The notes below the pieces were generated by a model. The model made no database searches and was not told the DNA's origin. It saw only the letters and a program-made list of their open reading frames with translations. The translations under genes and the position numbers were made by a program. Below, one piece after another: positions 45,309 through 61,857 of a stretch of 64,000 nucleotides of DNA (its first letter is position 1; each line of letters starts with the position of its first letter). The stretch is from Halomonas maura (GTDB taxonomy: Bacteria > Pseudomonadota > Gammaproteobacteria > Pseudomonadales > Halomonadaceae): the NCBI RefSeq assembly GCF_030409305.1, contig NZ_JAUFPQ010000026.1, positions 1 through 64,000 on the forward strand, in the 5' to 3' direction.

Positions 45309-47122
<1,814 letters not shown>

Positions 47123-47148
47123 TCCGCATGACTTCAAGGACTATCTCG

Positions 47149-48765
47149 ATGCAAGACAACCTGACCTGGTGGCGTGGCGGCGTCATCTACCAGATCTACC
47201 CGCGCAGCTTCATGGACCGCAACGGAGATGGCATCGGCGACCTGCCGGGCATCACCGAGAAACTGGACTATGTGGCCGGCCTGGGCGTGGACGGCATCTG
47301 GGTGTCGCCCTTCTTCACCTCGCCGATGCACGACTTCGGCTACGACGTCAGCGACTACCGCGACGTCGACCCGATGTTCGGCACCCTCGACGACTTCAAG
47401 GCGCTGCTGGCCCGGGCCCATGCGCTGGGCCTGAAGGTGATGATCGACCAGGTGATCAGCCATTCCTCGGATCAGCATCCCTGGTTCCAGGAGAGCCGCG
47501 CCGACCGCACCAACGCCAAGGCCGACTGGTACGTGTGGGCCGACCCCAAACCCGACGGCACCCCGCCCAACAACTGGCTGTCGATCTTCGGCGGCGCGGC
47601 CTGGACCTTCGACTCCCGGCGCCGCCAGTACTATCTGCACAACTTCCTGACCAGCCAGCCGGACCTCAACTTCCACCATCCGGCGGTGCGTCAGGCACAA
47701 CTGGACAACCTGCGCTTCTGGCTGGAACTCGGCGTCGACGGCTTCCGCCTGGACACCGTCAACTTCTACTTCCACGACCGCGAACTGCGCGACAACCCGC
47801 CGGTACCGGCGGGCGAAGCCAAGACCCTCGGCGCGCCGGACGCCAACCCCTACACCTGGCAGCGCCACGTCTATGACCTGAGCCGCCCGGAGAACCTCGA
47901 CTTCCTTCGCGAGCTGCGCTCGCTGATGGACGAGTTCCCCGGCACCACCACGGTGGGCGAGATCGGCGACGACGAGCCGCTGGCGCGCATGGCCGAATAC
48001 ACCGCCGGTGGCGACAAGCTGCACATGGCCTATGGCTTCGACCTGCTCAACGAGCCGCACTCGCCGGCCTACATCCGCCAGGTGATCGAGCGCTTCCAGC
48101 GCCTGGCCGGCGATGCCTGGCCGTGCTGGGCGCTGTCCAACCACGACGTAGTGAGAAGCGCCACCCGCTGGGGTGCGGGCGAGGACCCCGTGGCCTACCC
48201 CAAGGTGGCGCTGGCGATGCTGTTGTCGCTGCGTGGCAGCGTCTGCCTGTACCAGGGGGAGGAGCTGGGGCTGCCCGAGGCCGAGGTGCCCTACGAGCGC
48301 CTCCAGGACCCCTACGGCAAGGTGCTGTGGCCGGAGTTCAAGGGCCGCGACGGCTGCCGCACGCCCATGCCCTGGACGGACGGCCCCGACGCCGGCTTCT
48401 CCCGCGCGGAGCCCTGGCTGCCGGTGTCGGAACAGCATGTGCCCCTGGCGGTGAGCCGTCAGCTGGACGACGGCGACTCGGTGCTCAACGCCACCCGCCG
48501 CCTGCTGGCCTTCCGCCAGGCCCACCCGGCGCTGGTCGACGGCGAGCTGTCGCTGGTCGACGTCGGCGAGGAGCTGCTCGGCTTTATCCGCGAGAAGGAC
48601 GAGGAGACGCTCCTCTGTGTCTTCAACTTCGGCGGCGAGACCCGCAGCACGACGCTGCCGCGCTCCGGCATCCCGCTCCAGGGGCACGGCTTCGCGGCGG
48701 CGCTCGACGGCGACACCCTGACCCTGCCGGCCTACCAGGCCGCCTACTTCAAGCTCGATCGCTAA
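47149..48765 (+). CDS. aglA: GH13 alpha-glucosidase 1 (AglA, Halomonas HaG-like)
   Basis: The 538-residue cytosolic GH13 enzyme has nucleophile D202 (FRLDTVNF), acid/base E271 (VGEIGDD) and D333 (SNHDVV), plus a calcium-loop DRNGDGIGD. Length and catalytic numbering equal those I recall for the Halomonas sp. H11 alpha-glucosidase, including T203 after the nucleophile, a feature of alpha-1,4 acting enzymes. It should hydrolyse (and possibly transfer from) maltose-type disaccharides and glucosides imported by AglEFGK. ATG 47128 is in frame, but AAGGA eight bases before ATG 47149 and the family N-terminus MQDNLTWWRGGVIYQIYPRSF favour the latter. Confidence 0.94.
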   Translation: MQDNLTWWRGGVIYQIYPRSFMDRNGDGIGDLPGITEKLDYVAGLGVDGIWVSPFFTSPMHDFGYDVSDYRDVDPMFGTLDDFKALLARAHALGLKVMIDQVISHSSDQHPWFQESRADRTNAKADWYVWADPKPDGTPPNNWLSIFGGAAWTFDSRRRQYYLHNFLTSQPDLNFHHPAVRQAQLDNLRFWLELGVDGFRLDTVNFYFHDRELRDNPPVPAGEAKTLGAPDANPYTWQRHVYDLSRPENLDFLRELRSLMDEFPGTTTVGEIGDDEPLARMAEYTAGGDKLHMAYGFDLLNEPHSPAYIRQVIERFQRLAGDAWPCWALSNHDVVRSATRWGAGEDPVAYPKVALAMLLSLRGSVCLYQGEELGLPEAEVPYERLQDPYGKVLWPEFKGRDGCRTPMPWTDGPDAGFSRAEPWLPVSEQHVPLAVSRQLDDGDSVLNATRRLLAFRQAHPALVDGELSLVDVGEELLGFIREKDEETLLCVFNFGGETRSTTLPRSGIPLQGHGFAAALDGDTLTLPAYQAAYFKLDR

Positions 48766-48814
48766 CACCGAATCACAACAATGCCGGTCCCGGTGGCCGG
48801 CGAGGAGTCGCAAG

Positions 48815-49921
<1,107 letters not shown>

Positions 49922-49952
49922 GCCCTACCCTACCCACTCCTACCCGTACTGC

Positions 49953-49976
49953 CGACGGGAGCCGCGGCTCCCGTCG
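49953..49976 (+). terminator. Intercistronic hairpin after aglK
   Basis: CGACGGGAGCC (49953-49963) and GGCTCCCGTCG (49966-49976) are perfectly complementary, with an effective four-base loop once the innermost pair opens. It ends three bases before the GGAG of glucosidase 2. No T tract follows; it may protect the upstream mRNA or reduce downstream expression. Confidence 0.55.
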
Positions 49977-49989
49977 CCTGGAGACCCGG

Positions 49990-51660
49990 ATGGCGTTCTC
50001 TCGACCCCCACTCGACGAGCCACACGACTGGTGGCGTGGCGCGGTGATCTACCAGGTCTACCCGCGCAGCTTCCTCGACACCGACGGCGACGGCATCGGC
50101 GACCTGCAGGGCGTGATCGACAAGCTCGACTACATCGCCTCATTGAATGTCGATGCCATCTGGCTGTCGCCGTTCTTCACCTCGCCGATGAAGGACTTCG
50201 GCTACGACGTCAGCGACTACCGGGGCGTCGATCCGATGTTCGGCACCCTGGCGGACTTCGACCGCCTGGTGGAGGCCGCCCACGCCCGGGGGCTCAAGGT
50301 CACCATCGACCAGGTGCTCTCCCACACCTCCGACCAACATGCCTGGTTCGCCGAGAGCCGACAGAGCCGCGACAACCCCAGGGCCGACTGGTACGTATGG
50401 GCCGACCCCCGGCCCGACGGCGCCCCGCCTACCAACTGGCAGGCGATCTTCGGCGGCTCCGCCTGGCAGTGGGACACCCGCCGCTGCCAGTACTACCTGC
50501 ACAACTTCCTGGTCGAGCAGCCGGACCTCAACTTCCAGAACCCCGCGGTGGTCGAGGCCATCCTCGGCGAGGTGCGCTTCTGGCTGGAACGCGGCGTCGA
50601 CGGCTTCCGCCTCGATGCGGTGAACTTCTGCACCCATGGCGAGCTCAAGGACAATCCGCCCCGCGAGGAGATCGTCGAGGGCTTCATCGGCGTGCGCCCC
50701 GACAACCCCTACGGCTATCAACGGCATCTCCATGACAAGACCCAGCCGGAGAACCTGGTCTTCCTGGAGCGGCTGCGGGCGCTGCTCGACGCGTACCCCG
50801 GCACCACCAGCGTCGGCGAGGTCGGCGACGACGACTCGCTGGGCGTGATGGCCGAGTACACCCAGGGCGGCAAGCGCCTGCACATGTGCTACTCCTTCAA
50901 CCTGCTCACCGACAAGGCCGCGCCTGCCGACCTGCTGGCGCCGCTGACCGAGATGGAATCACGCATCGGCGACGGCTGGCCGTGCTGGGCGCTCGGCAAC
51001 CACGACATCACCCGCCTGGCCACCCGCTGGGGCGCCGGGGGCGATGCCGCCAGGCTGCGTCTCTACCTGGCCTTCCTGCTCACCCAGCGCGGCAGCGTCT
51101 GCCTCTACCAGGGCGAGGAACTGGGCCTCAGCGAGGCCGAACTGACCTTCGAGCAGCTGGTCGACCCGGCCGGCATCACCTTCTGGCCGTCCTACAAGGG
51201 CCGCGACGGCTGCCGCACCCCCATGCCCTGGCAGGCCGACGCCCGCCACGCTGGCTTCTCCACGGGAAGGCCCTGGCTGCCGGTGCCCGACGACCACCTG
51301 GGCCTGGCCGTGGACCGGCAGGAGCGAGACCCGGACTCGCTGCTCAACGCCACTCGCGCCTTCCTGGCCTTCCGCCGCCGGCATCCGGCACTGGTCAAGG
51401 GCGAGATCCGCTATCACCCGCTGCGCGATGACGTCATGTGCCTCGAGCGCACTCATCAGGGCAGCCGCCTGCTGGTGGCGCTGAACTTCGCCGATGAGCC
51501 CCGCGAACTGCGCGCCCCCCGGGACGCCCGAGCCCTCGACGATGCGCCGGCGATGGTCAACGGCAGCTGGCAGGACGGGACGCTGCGGCTGCCGGCCTGT
51601 GGCATCGCCATCGCCCGCTGTCCAGATGGCAAGCCTGAACAAGCAGCCTGGCACCCCTGA
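49990..51660 (+). CDS. GH13 alpha-glucosidase 2
   Basis: The 556-residue cytosolic GH13 enzyme has nucleophile D209 (FRLDAVNF), acid/base E277 (VGEVGDD) and D339 (GNHDIT). The residue after the nucleophile is Ala210, and it has a distinct loop after it ([26 protein letters not shown]), so it is the most divergent of the four enzymes here and resembles the AglA type of rhizobia. It probably splits sucrose-, trehalulose- or maltose-like glucosides; not decidable by eye. GGAG lies six bases before ATG 49990; the open frame upstream belongs to a shadow of aglK. Confidence 0.92.
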   Translation: MAFSRPPLDEPHDWWRGAVIYQVYPRSFLDTDGDGIGDLQGVIDKLDYIASLNVDAIWLSPFFTSPMKDFGYDVSDYRGVDPMFGTLADFDRLVEAAHARGLKVTIDQVLSHTSDQHAWFAESRQSRDNPRADWYVWADPRPDGAPPTNWQAIFGGSAWQWDTRRCQYYLHNFLVEQPDLNFQNPAVVEAILGEVRFWLERGVDGFRLDAVNFCTHGELKDNPPREEIVEGFIGVRPDNPYGYQRHLHDKTQPENLVFLERLRALLDAYPGTTSVGEVGDDDSLGVMAEYTQGGKRLHMCYSFNLLTDKAAPADLLAPLTEMESRIGDGWPCWALGNHDITRLATRWGAGGDAARLRLYLAFLLTQRGSVCLYQGEELGLSEAELTFEQLVDPAGITFWPSYKGRDGCRTPMPWQADARHAGFSTGRPWLPVPDDHLGLAVDRQERDPDSLLNATRAFLAFRRRHPALVKGEIRYHPLRDDVMCLERTHQGSRLLVALNFADEPRELRAPRDARALDDAPAMVNGSWQDGTLRLPACGIAIARCPDGKPEQAAWHP

Positions 51661-51710
51661 GCCCGCGCCTTACAACGACAACGCTCACAACAACATCAGG
51701 AGTCCACTCC

Positions 51711-52997
51711 ATGATCCTCGACAACGCCAAGCAGCAACGCCGCGCCCTGATCGGCGCCCTGGCCCTGGGCGGTTCGGCACTGGCCGCCCAGAACGTCATG
51801 GCGGCCGAGATCGCCATCGCCTGCGGCGCCGGCGACGCCGCCGACTACTGCCCGATCGCCGCCCGGCAGTGGGCCGAGGAGACCGGCAACAGCGTGCAGG
51901 TCGTCTCCACCCCCAACAGCGCCACCGAGAAGCTGTCGCTCTACCAGCAGCTGCTGAATAGCCAGTCCAGCGACATCGACGTGCTGATGGTCGATATCGT
52001 CTGGCCGGGCATGCTCGACGATCACCTGGTGGACCTCTCAAAGTACCTGCCCGAGGATGCCACCGAGGGCTTCTTCCCGGCGCTGGTCGACAACAACACC
52101 GTCGACGGCCGGCTGGTGGCCATGCCCTGGTTCACCGACGCCGGCCTGCTCTACTACCGCAAGGACCTGCTGGAAAAATACGGCCATGAGGTCCCCGAGA
52201 CCTGGCAGCAACTGACCGACATCGCCACGGACATCCAGGCCGCCGAACGCGAGGCCGGCAACCAAGACTTCTGGGGCTTCAGCTTCCAGGGCCGCGCCTA
52301 CGAGGGCCTGACCTGCAACGCCCTGGAATGGGTGGCCAGCCACGGCGGCGGCACCCTCGTCGATGACCAGGGCGAGGTCACCATCGACAATCCCCGCGCC
52401 GCCGCCGCGCTCGACCTGGCCGCCTCCTGGGTCGGCAGCATTTCGCCGGAAGGCGCGCTGAACCACACCGAGGAGGAGACCCGCGGCATCTTCCAGTCCG
52501 GCAACGCGCTCTTCCTGCGTAACTGGCCCTATGTGTGGTCGCTGGCCAACGGCGAGGGCAGCGCGGTGGCCGGCAAGATCGGCATGGCGCCGCTGCCCCA
52601 CGGCCCCGAAGGAGAGGCCAAGGCGACCCTGGGCGGCTGGAACTTCGCCGTGTCGCGCTACTCCGAGCATCCCGAGCTGGCCGCCGAGCTGGTCGCCTTC
52701 ATCACCTCCCGGGAGCAGCAGAAGGCGCATGCCATCCAGAATGGCATGAACCCCACCATCGAGGCGCTCTACCAGGACGAGGAGGTGCTGGCCAGCAACC
52801 CCTCCATGAGCGAGCTCTACGAGACCCTGACCAATGGCGTGCCACGTCCCGCCACGGTGACCGGCGACAGCTATGCACGGGTCTCCAACGCCTTCTTCAA
52901 CCGCACCCACCAGGTGCTCTCCGGTGATCTCGACGGCGCCAGCGCCGTCCAGCAGCTGGGCCGCGAGCTCGAGCGCCTGGGCCGGCGCGGCTGGTAA
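51711..52997 (+). CDS. Periplasmic alpha-glucoside-binding protein, copy 2
   Basis: The 428-residue paralogue of AglE has a signal peptide (ending NVMAA) and the cysteine pair ACGAGDAADYC. It shares most segments with copy 3 (54795), including stretches identical at DNA level for 98 and 54 bases, and less with copy 1. CAGGAG lies about nine bases before ATG 51711. No permease follows; instead a glucosidase gene does, so it must use AglFG. Altered ligand-pocket residues between copies would widen the range of sugars taken up by a single transporter. Confidence 0.9.
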   Translation: MILDNAKQQRRALIGALALGGSALAAQNVMAAEIAIACGAGDAADYCPIAARQWAEETGNSVQVVSTPNSATEKLSLYQQLLNSQSSDIDVLMVDIVWPGMLDDHLVDLSKYLPEDATEGFFPALVDNNTVDGRLVAMPWFTDAGLLYYRKDLLEKYGHEVPETWQQLTDIATDIQAAEREAGNQDFWGFSFQGRAYEGLTCNALEWVASHGGGTLVDDQGEVTIDNPRAAAALDLAASWVGSISPEGALNHTEEETRGIFQSGNALFLRNWPYVWSLANGEGSAVAGKIGMAPLPHGPEGEAKATLGGWNFAVSRYSEHPELAAELVAFITSREQQKAHAIQNGMNPTIEALYQDEEVLASNPSMSELYETLTNGVPRPATVTGDSYARVSNAFFNRTHQVLSGDLDGASAVQQLGRELERLGRRGW

Positions 52998-53014
52998 GGC
53001 CATGTGTGTCGCCC

Positions 53015-53033
53015 GGCCGGAGCGGTTCCGGCC
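53015..53033 (+). terminator. Hairpin between binding protein 2 and glucosidase 3
   Basis: GGCCGGA (53015-53021) and TCCGGCC (53027-53033) form a perfect seven-base stem with a five-base loop, 18 bases after the stop codon. No T tract. Equivalent to the hairpin at 56113; probably raises the level of binding protein mRNA over that of the enzyme. Confidence 0.5.
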
Positions 53034-53069
53034 AGGCCCTCCCTCGCACCCACCGACAGGAACCCCAGG

Positions 53070-54716
<1,647 letters not shown>

Positions 54717-54794
54717 CGTCTCCCCCATGGAGGGCGCCGCCACGACCGGCGCCTTCCTCACGACACCACAACCACAACCCTGGAGACTCCTGGA

Positions 54795-56099
54795 ATGCCT
54801 AGCCTCGTCATATCCTCGCCGCGTCCCGCCATGCGCCTGCTGAAAGCCGGCGCCGGCACCCTGCTGCTCGGCGGCGCGGCCCTGGCCACCCCCCAGGTGC
54901 TGGCGGAGGACATCGCCATCGCCTGCGGCGCCGGCGATTCCTCCGACTACTGCCCGGCCCTCGCCGAGCAGTGGGCCGAGAAGACCGGCAACACGGTCGA
55001 CGTCATCTCCACGCCCAACGACGCCACCGAGAAGCTGTCGCTCTACCAGCAGCTCTTGGGCAGCCAGTCCAGCGACATCGACGTGCTGCTGATCGATATC
55101 GTCTGGCCGGGGCTGCTCGACGATCACCTGGTGGACCTCTCCGAGTACCTGCCAGCGGATGCCACCGAGGGCTTCTTCCCGGCGCTGGTCGACAACAACA
55201 CCATCGACGGGCGCCTGGTCGCCATGCCCTGGTACACCGATGCCGGCGTGCTCTACTACCGCAAGGACCTGCTGGAGAAATACGGCCATGAGATCCCCGA
55301 GACCTGGCGAGAGCTGACCGACACCGCCGAGGCGATCCAGGCCGCCGAGCGCGAGGCCGGCAATGGCGACTTCTGGGGCTTCAGCTTCCAGGGCCGCGCC
55401 TACGAGGGCCTGACCTGCAACGCCCTGGAGTGGGTGGCGAGCCACGCTGGCGGCACCCTCGTCGACGAGGAGGGCGAGGTCACCATCGACAACCCCCGCG
55501 CCGCCGCCGCGCTGGACCTGGCCGCCTCCTGGGTCGGCAGCATTTCGCCGGAAGGCGCGCTGAACCACACCGAGGAGGAGACCCGCGGCATCTTCCAGTC
55601 CGGCAACGCGCTGTTCCTGCGCAACTGGCCCTATGTGTGGGCGCTGGCCAACGGCGAGGGCAGCGAGGTGGCCGGAAAGATCGGCATGGCCCCTCTGCCC
55701 CACGGCCCGGAAGGCGAGTCCCGCGCCACCCTCGGCGGCTGGAACGTCGCCGTGTCGCGCTACTCCGAGCACCCGGCGCTGGCCGCCGACCTGGCCGCCT
55801 ACATCACCGCCGCGCCGCAGCAGAAGGCCCACGCCGTCAAGATGGGCCGCAACCCGACCATCGAAGCGCTCTACCAGGACGAGGAGGTGCTGGCCAGCAA
55901 CCCCGCCATGGGCGATCTGTATGAATCCCTGGCGGGCGGGGTGCCACGCCCCTCGGCGGTCACCGGCGATGCCTATGCACGGGTCTCCAACGCCTTCTTC
56001 AACCGCACCCACCAGGTGCTCTCCGGCGATCTCGACGGGGCCGGCGCGGTCCGGCAACTGGGACGCGAGCTCGAGCGCCTGGGCCGGCGCGGCTGGTAA
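54795..56099 (+). CDS. Periplasmic alpha-glucoside-binding protein, copy 3
   Basis: The 434-residue exported paralogue has a longer N-region (MPSLVISSPRPAMRLLKAGAG) before the hydrophobic core and cleavage near QVLAE. It has the cysteine pair ACGAGDSSDYC, the MPWYTDAGVLYYRKDLLEKYG block (Tyr in place of Phe in copies 1 and 2), and WASHAGGT in place of WASHGGG-like sequence. An internal ATG (MRLLKAG) could also start it. GGAGA precedes ATG 54795. It forms a duplicated module with glucosidase 4. Confidence 0.9.
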   Translation: MPSLVISSPRPAMRLLKAGAGTLLLGGAALATPQVLAEDIAIACGAGDSSDYCPALAEQWAEKTGNTVDVISTPNDATEKLSLYQQLLGSQSSDIDVLLIDIVWPGLLDDHLVDLSEYLPADATEGFFPALVDNNTIDGRLVAMPWYTDAGVLYYRKDLLEKYGHEIPETWRELTDTAEAIQAAEREAGNGDFWGFSFQGRAYEGLTCNALEWVASHAGGTLVDEEGEVTIDNPRAAAALDLAASWVGSISPEGALNHTEEETRGIFQSGNALFLRNWPYVWALANGEGSEVAGKIGMAPLPHGPEGESRATLGGWNVAVSRYSEHPALAADLAAYITAAPQQKAHAVKMGRNPTIEALYQDEEVLASNPAMGDLYESLAGGVPRPSAVTGDAYARVSNAFFNRTHQVLSGDLDGAGAVRQLGRELERLGRRGW

Positions 56100-56112
56100 G
56101 GCCATGTCTGCC

Positions 56113-56139
56113 GCCCGGCCGGATCGCCTCCGGCCGGGC
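56113..56139 (+). terminator. Hairpin between binding protein 3 and glucosidase 4
   Basis: GCCCGGCCGGA (56113-56123) and TCCGGCCGGGC (56129-56139) form a perfect eleven-base stem with a five-base loop, longer than its partner at 53015. No T tract follows. Probably an mRNA-processing or attenuating element. Confidence 0.55.
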
Positions 56140-56172
56140 CCTGCTACGCGCCAACCGATAAGGAAACCCAGG

Positions 56173-57822
56173 ATGACGCTTTCCCAGTCGCGCCAGGACA
56201 CCCGCCACGACTGGTGGCGTGGCGCCACCCTCTACCAGATCTACCCGCGCAGCTTTATGGACTCCAATCAGGATGGGATTGGAGATCTGGCGGGTATCAC
56301 CGCGCGTCTCGAGCATGTGGCGAGCCTGGGTGTCGACGCCATCTGGCTGTCGCCGATCGGTACCTCGCCGATGGACGACTTCGGTTACGACGTCAGCGAC
56401 TATCGCGACGTCGACCCCATGTTCGGTACCCTCGACGACTTCCGCGCCCTGCTCGAGCGCGCCCACGCCCTGGGCCTCAAGGTGATCATCGACCAGGTGC
56501 TGTCGCACAGCTCCGACCGCCATCCCTGGTTCGCCGAGAGCCGCCGCGACCGCTCCAATGCCAGGGCCGACTGGTACGTGTGGGCCGACCCCCGGCCCGA
56601 CGGCACGCCGCCCAACAACTGGCTGGCGGCCTTCGGCGGGCCGGCCTGGACCTTCGATGCGCGGCGCTGCCAGTACTACCTGCACAATTTCCTGCCCAGC
56701 CAGCCGGACCTCAACTTCCATCACCCCGAGGTGCAGCAGGCGCAGCTCGACAACCTGCGCTTCTGGCTGGAACTCGGCGTCGACGGCTTCCGCTTCGACA
56801 CCGCCAACTTCTTCTTCCACGATCGCAAGCTGACCGACAACCCGCCTTCGCCGGACGGGTATCGGCGGCGCGGTCATCCGCGCAGCTATCAGCTGCTCAC
56901 CCACAACACCGACCAGCCCGAGAACCTGGCCTATCTCGAGCGCATCCGCGCCCTGCTCGACGACTACCCGGGCAGTACCAGCGTGGGCGAGATCGGTGGC
57001 AGCGATCCCCTGCCGACCATGGCCGCCTACACCCAGGGCGACATCCGCCTGCACATGGCCTACACCTTCGATCTGCTGGACTCGACCGGCGAGGCCGCCG
57101 CGCTTTACCGGGTACTGTCACGCTTCGCCGAGTTCGGTGACGACGCCTGGCCGTGCTGGGCGCTGTCCAACCACGACGTCGCCCGCAGCGCCAGCCGCTG
57201 GGGCGAGGACCGCGCGCTGCTGGCGCTGACCGTGCTGTGTTCGCTGCGCGGCAGCCTGTGCCTCTACCAGGGCGAGGAGCTGGGCCTGACCGAGGCCGAG
57301 CTGGCCTATGGGGACCTGCAGGATCCCTTCGGCATCAACCTCTGGCCGGAGGTCAAGGGCCGCGACGGCTGCCGCACGCCGATGGTCTGGGACGAGACCG
57401 CCAACGGTGGCTTCTGTCCCGAGGGCGTCACGCCCTGGTTGCCGGTCTACGCGCCCCATCGGCCACTCGCCGTCGATCGCCAGGCGGCCGGCGCCGACAG
57501 CCTGCTGGCCCGCGTCCGTCGACTGCTGCGGCTGCGCGGCACCAGCGAGGTGCTGCGGCAGGGTGAACAGACCTTGATCGATCCCGCCCCCCTGCCCGAC
57601 GATGTCTTCGCCGTGCAGCGCCATGACGACGGCAAGCGCCTGCTGTGCCTGGCCCATCTCGGCCAGCAGGGGAGCTTTGCGGCACGGATGCGGCTCGACG
57701 CCCTGGTGCCTGGCGCCAACGGCTGGGCGAGCCTCCCCCTGCCCGGCATGGCCGCGCCGCAAGTGGAGGGACGCGAGCTACGCCTCGCACCCGGCCAGGC
57801 GGCCTGGCTGGCCATCACCTGA
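56173..57822 (+). CDS. GH13 alpha-glucosidase 4, Thr type
   Basis: The 549-residue cytosolic GH13 enzyme is the closest paralogue of glucosidase 3. It has D209 (FRFDTANF), E273 (VGEIGGSD) and D335 (SNHDVA). Thr210 follows the nucleophile, unlike Val in copy 3, so alpha-1,4 preference is predicted. The conserved SPFFTSPM loop of the other three reads SPIGTSPM here, a change near the active-site entrance that may alter substrate choice. AAGGAAA lies about nine bases before ATG 56173. It is the last enzyme gene before the regulator. Confidence 0.92.
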   Translation: MTLSQSRQDTRHDWWRGATLYQIYPRSFMDSNQDGIGDLAGITARLEHVASLGVDAIWLSPIGTSPMDDFGYDVSDYRDVDPMFGTLDDFRALLERAHALGLKVIIDQVLSHSSDRHPWFAESRRDRSNARADWYVWADPRPDGTPPNNWLAAFGGPAWTFDARRCQYYLHNFLPSQPDLNFHHPEVQQAQLDNLRFWLELGVDGFRFDTANFFFHDRKLTDNPPSPDGYRRRGHPRSYQLLTHNTDQPENLAYLERIRALLDDYPGSTSVGEIGGSDPLPTMAAYTQGDIRLHMAYTFDLLDSTGEAAALYRVLSRFAEFGDDAWPCWALSNHDVARSASRWGEDRALLALTVLCSLRGSLCLYQGEELGLTEAELAYGDLQDPFGINLWPEVKGRDGCRTPMVWDETANGGFCPEGVTPWLPVYAPHRPLAVDRQAAGADSLLARVRRLLRLRGTSEVLRQGEQTLIDPAPLPDDVFAVQRHDDGKRLLCLAHLGQQGSFAARMRLDALVPGANGWASLPLPGMAAPQVEGRELRLAPGQAAWLAIT

Positions 57823-57864
57823 GCCACCAGCAGTCGGCGGCGGCCAGGGCGGCGTCCGACCCCA

Positions 57865-57894
57865 TTGGCCCCTCGCCCCTCGATAGGCTATGCT
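57865..57894 (+). promoter_or_regulatory. Putative sigma-70 promoter of the LacI-family regulator
   Basis: TTGGCC (57865-57870) and TATGCT (57889-57894) are separated by 18 bases. The LacI-type operator at 57905-57918 begins 11 bases after the -10 element, around the expected transcription start. Confidence 0.5.
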
Positions 57895-57904
57895 AGGCTG
57901 CTAA

Positions 57905-57918
57905 CTAAATCGTTAAAG
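57905..57918. promoter_or_regulatory. LacI-type operator in front of the regulator gene
   Basis: CTAAATCGTTAAAG is an imperfect palindrome with central CG, matching the porin-side operator CTTAATCGATTAAG at 11 of 14 positions. Its place between promoter and start codon suggests autoregulation. Confidence 0.6.
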
Positions 57919-57944
57919 ATAACCACCCGGAGCCGAGTCATCCA

Positions 57945-59000
57945 GTGCCCACCTCACGCCGCACCACCCTCAAGGACCTGGCACGCGAGCTCGGTGTCTC
58001 CACGGCGACCGTCTCCAACGCCTTCAATCGCCCCGACCAGCTGTCGCCGAAACTGCGCGAGCACATCCTCAGCGAGGCCAGGCGGCTGGGCTATCGCGGC
58101 CCCGACGCCAAGGCGCGCAGCCTGAGGACCGGGCGCTCGCGGATCATCGCGGTGGTGCTCGCCGAGAGCCTGACCTACAGCCTCAACGACGCCGTGGCCA
58201 GCGAGCTGCTGTCCGGCGTCGCCGAGGTCCTCGATGCCCATGGCCATACCCTGCTGCTGCTCTCGGGCCGCCAGCACGAAGCTCAGGTGAACGGCTCGTC
58301 GAGCATCGCCGATGGTTTCATCGTCTACGGCCTGATGCCCAGTCTGATGCTGCTCGAAGAGCTGCCGTTGCCCGGCCAGCGCCCCCTGGTGGCCGTCGAC
58401 TTCGACCTCGAGGGCCAACCCACGGTGCATGTCGACGACGAGCCGGCCTGCTACGCCATCGCCCGACACGCCCTCAAGACCCCGCCACGGCGCCCTGCGG
58501 TCATCAACCTGCGCCTCACCAAGCACCCCTGCAATGCCCGCATCGCCAGCGACCAGGAACTGCTGCCCGCCGACCGCACCATCACCCGCGCGCGGCTCGC
58601 CGGCTTCCACCAGGCCTTCGCCGAGCACGCCATCGACCCGGCGTCGGTCCCGATGTGGAACATCGAGGAGAACACCCACGAGGTCTGCGCCCCGGTCGTC
58701 GCCGAGATCCTCGACCTGCCCGACGAGGAGCGCCCCGACCTGCTGCTGTGCATGTCCGACCGCATCGCCCTGACCGTGGTGACCCTGGCCGAGCAGCGCG
58801 GCCTGCGCATCCCCGAGGACCTGCGGGTCACCGGCTTCGACGGCATCGCCGAAGGGCAGTACCGCGCGCCACGGTTGACCACGGTACGCCAGGACAGCGT
58901 CGAGAAGGGCCGCATCGCCGCGCGCATGGTGCTCGGGCTGGAGCCCGCCGAACCCAGGCTGCTGCGCACCGAGCTGCTGATCGGCGACTCCTGTCCCTGA
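57945..59000 (+). CDS. aglR: LacI-family regulator of alpha-glucoside use (AglR-like)
   Basis: The 351-residue protein has an N-terminal LacI-type helix-turn-helix and hinge (TLKDLARELGVSTATVSNAFNRPDQLSPKLREHIL), then a periplasmic-binding-like effector domain with the AlaR/LacI dimer signature near the end (TGFDGIAEGQYRAPRLTTVRQDS). It starts with GTG 57945; GGAG is about 12 bases upstream, rather far, so translation may be weak, as often for repressors. An operator in front of it and two in the divergent porin/aglE region make it the likely repressor of the whole cluster. The inducer is presumably an imported glucoside or its product. Confidence 0.88.
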   Translation: MPTSRRTTLKDLARELGVSTATVSNAFNRPDQLSPKLREHILSEARRLGYRGPDAKARSLRTGRSRIIAVVLAESLTYSLNDAVASELLSGVAEVLDAHGHTLLLLSGRQHEAQVNGSSSIADGFIVYGLMPSLMLLEELPLPGQRPLVAVDFDLEGQPTVHVDDEPACYAIARHALKTPPRRPAVINLRLTKHPCNARIASDQELLPADRTITRARLAGFHQAFAEHAIDPASVPMWNIEENTHEVCAPVVAEILDLPDEERPDLLLCMSDRIALTVVTLAEQRGLRIPEDLRVTGFDGIAEGQYRAPRLTTVRQDSVEKGRIAARMVLGLEPAEPRLLRTELLIGDSCP

Positions 59001-59096
59001 CATCGCCGACGGATGATCCCCCCGAAGCGGCATGGCCAGCCGGTGACCGGAGCCAGCCGATGATCGGCGCCGGCCCCAGGACCGGCGGATGGCACA

Positions 59097-59109
59097 GGGG
59101 GTCAGGGGG

Positions 59110-59120
<11 letters not shown>
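59097..59120. repeat. Three tandem copies of an 8-base unit at a stop codon
   Basis: GGGGGTCA occurs three times at 59097-59104, 59105-59112 and 59113-59120, followed by six G. The stop codon of the minus-strand hybrid kinase (TGA, 59112-59110) lies inside the array. Gain or loss of one unit would change the reading frame of the last codons. Confidence 0.6.
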
Positions 59121-61296
<2,176 letters not shown>

Positions 61297-61329
61297 CGAA
61301 CTCCTCCTTGATGAACGGCCGTGCCGGCG

Positions 61330-61857
61330 TCAGTAGACCTCGATACGGCTGACCTGCCAGACCGAACGGAAGCGAATGGCTTCCGTGACCAGTTCGGGGT
61401 GGGCATCGAAGGGGTACAGCACGAACAGCGGGCCGAAGTCCCGGATCGGCATGGGCGTTCCGTTGCGCTGCATGGCGAGGATGACGTCGTAGCGCTCGAA
61501 GTCGCTGACCGGGATCATCGCCTCGAAGCCATTCAGGGCAGTCACTCGCACACGGCGCCCCTCGGCCCCCACCGCGCGGAGAATCGCCTCGGCCAGCGGC
61601 CCTTCGAAGCGGGTGCTCTCGGGGTGCCAGGGCGTGCTGGTGACGATGGTGCGGGCGGGCAACGCCTCGAGCATGGCCCGATCGAAGCGTGCCTCATCAC
61701 CGACATTGGTGCGGGTGATATCCCCGCCCACGGTCAGCATGACCGGGCCGTCGGGCGCCGGCAAGTCGGCGGTGCCGGCGCCCGCCTGAACCGAGGGCAT
61801 CGCCAGGCAGGCCAGCAGCAGCCCGCCGACGAGGGTGAGGAGGATGCGGGGACGCAT
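61330..61857 (-). CDS. Exported sulfite-oxidase-fold protein without Mo-ligating cysteine
   Basis: The 175-residue protein has a signal peptide (ending PSVQA|GAG) and a small oxidoreductase-molybdopterin-type domain: VMLTVGGDITRTN, ALPARTIVTSTPWHPESTRFEGPLAEAILRAVGA, VTALNGFEAMIPVSDFERYDVILAMQRNG.PM, GPLFVLYP. The only cysteine is in the signal peptide, so the mature protein cannot ligate molybdenum as true sulfite oxidases do and is probably a binding or sensory protein. GGGAG precedes ATG 61857; the frame is open to 61893. It is encoded just before the hybrid kinase and likely passes it a signal in the periplasm. Confidence 0.75.
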   Translation of the reverse strand: MRPRILLTLVGGLLLACLAMPSVQAGAGTADLPAPDGPVMLTVGGDITRTNVGDEARFDRAMLEALPARTIVTSTPWHPESTRFEGPLAEAILRAVGAEGRRVRVTALNGFEAMIPVSDFERYDVILAMQRNGTPMPIRDFGPLFVLYPFDAHPELVTEAIRFRSVWQVSRIEVY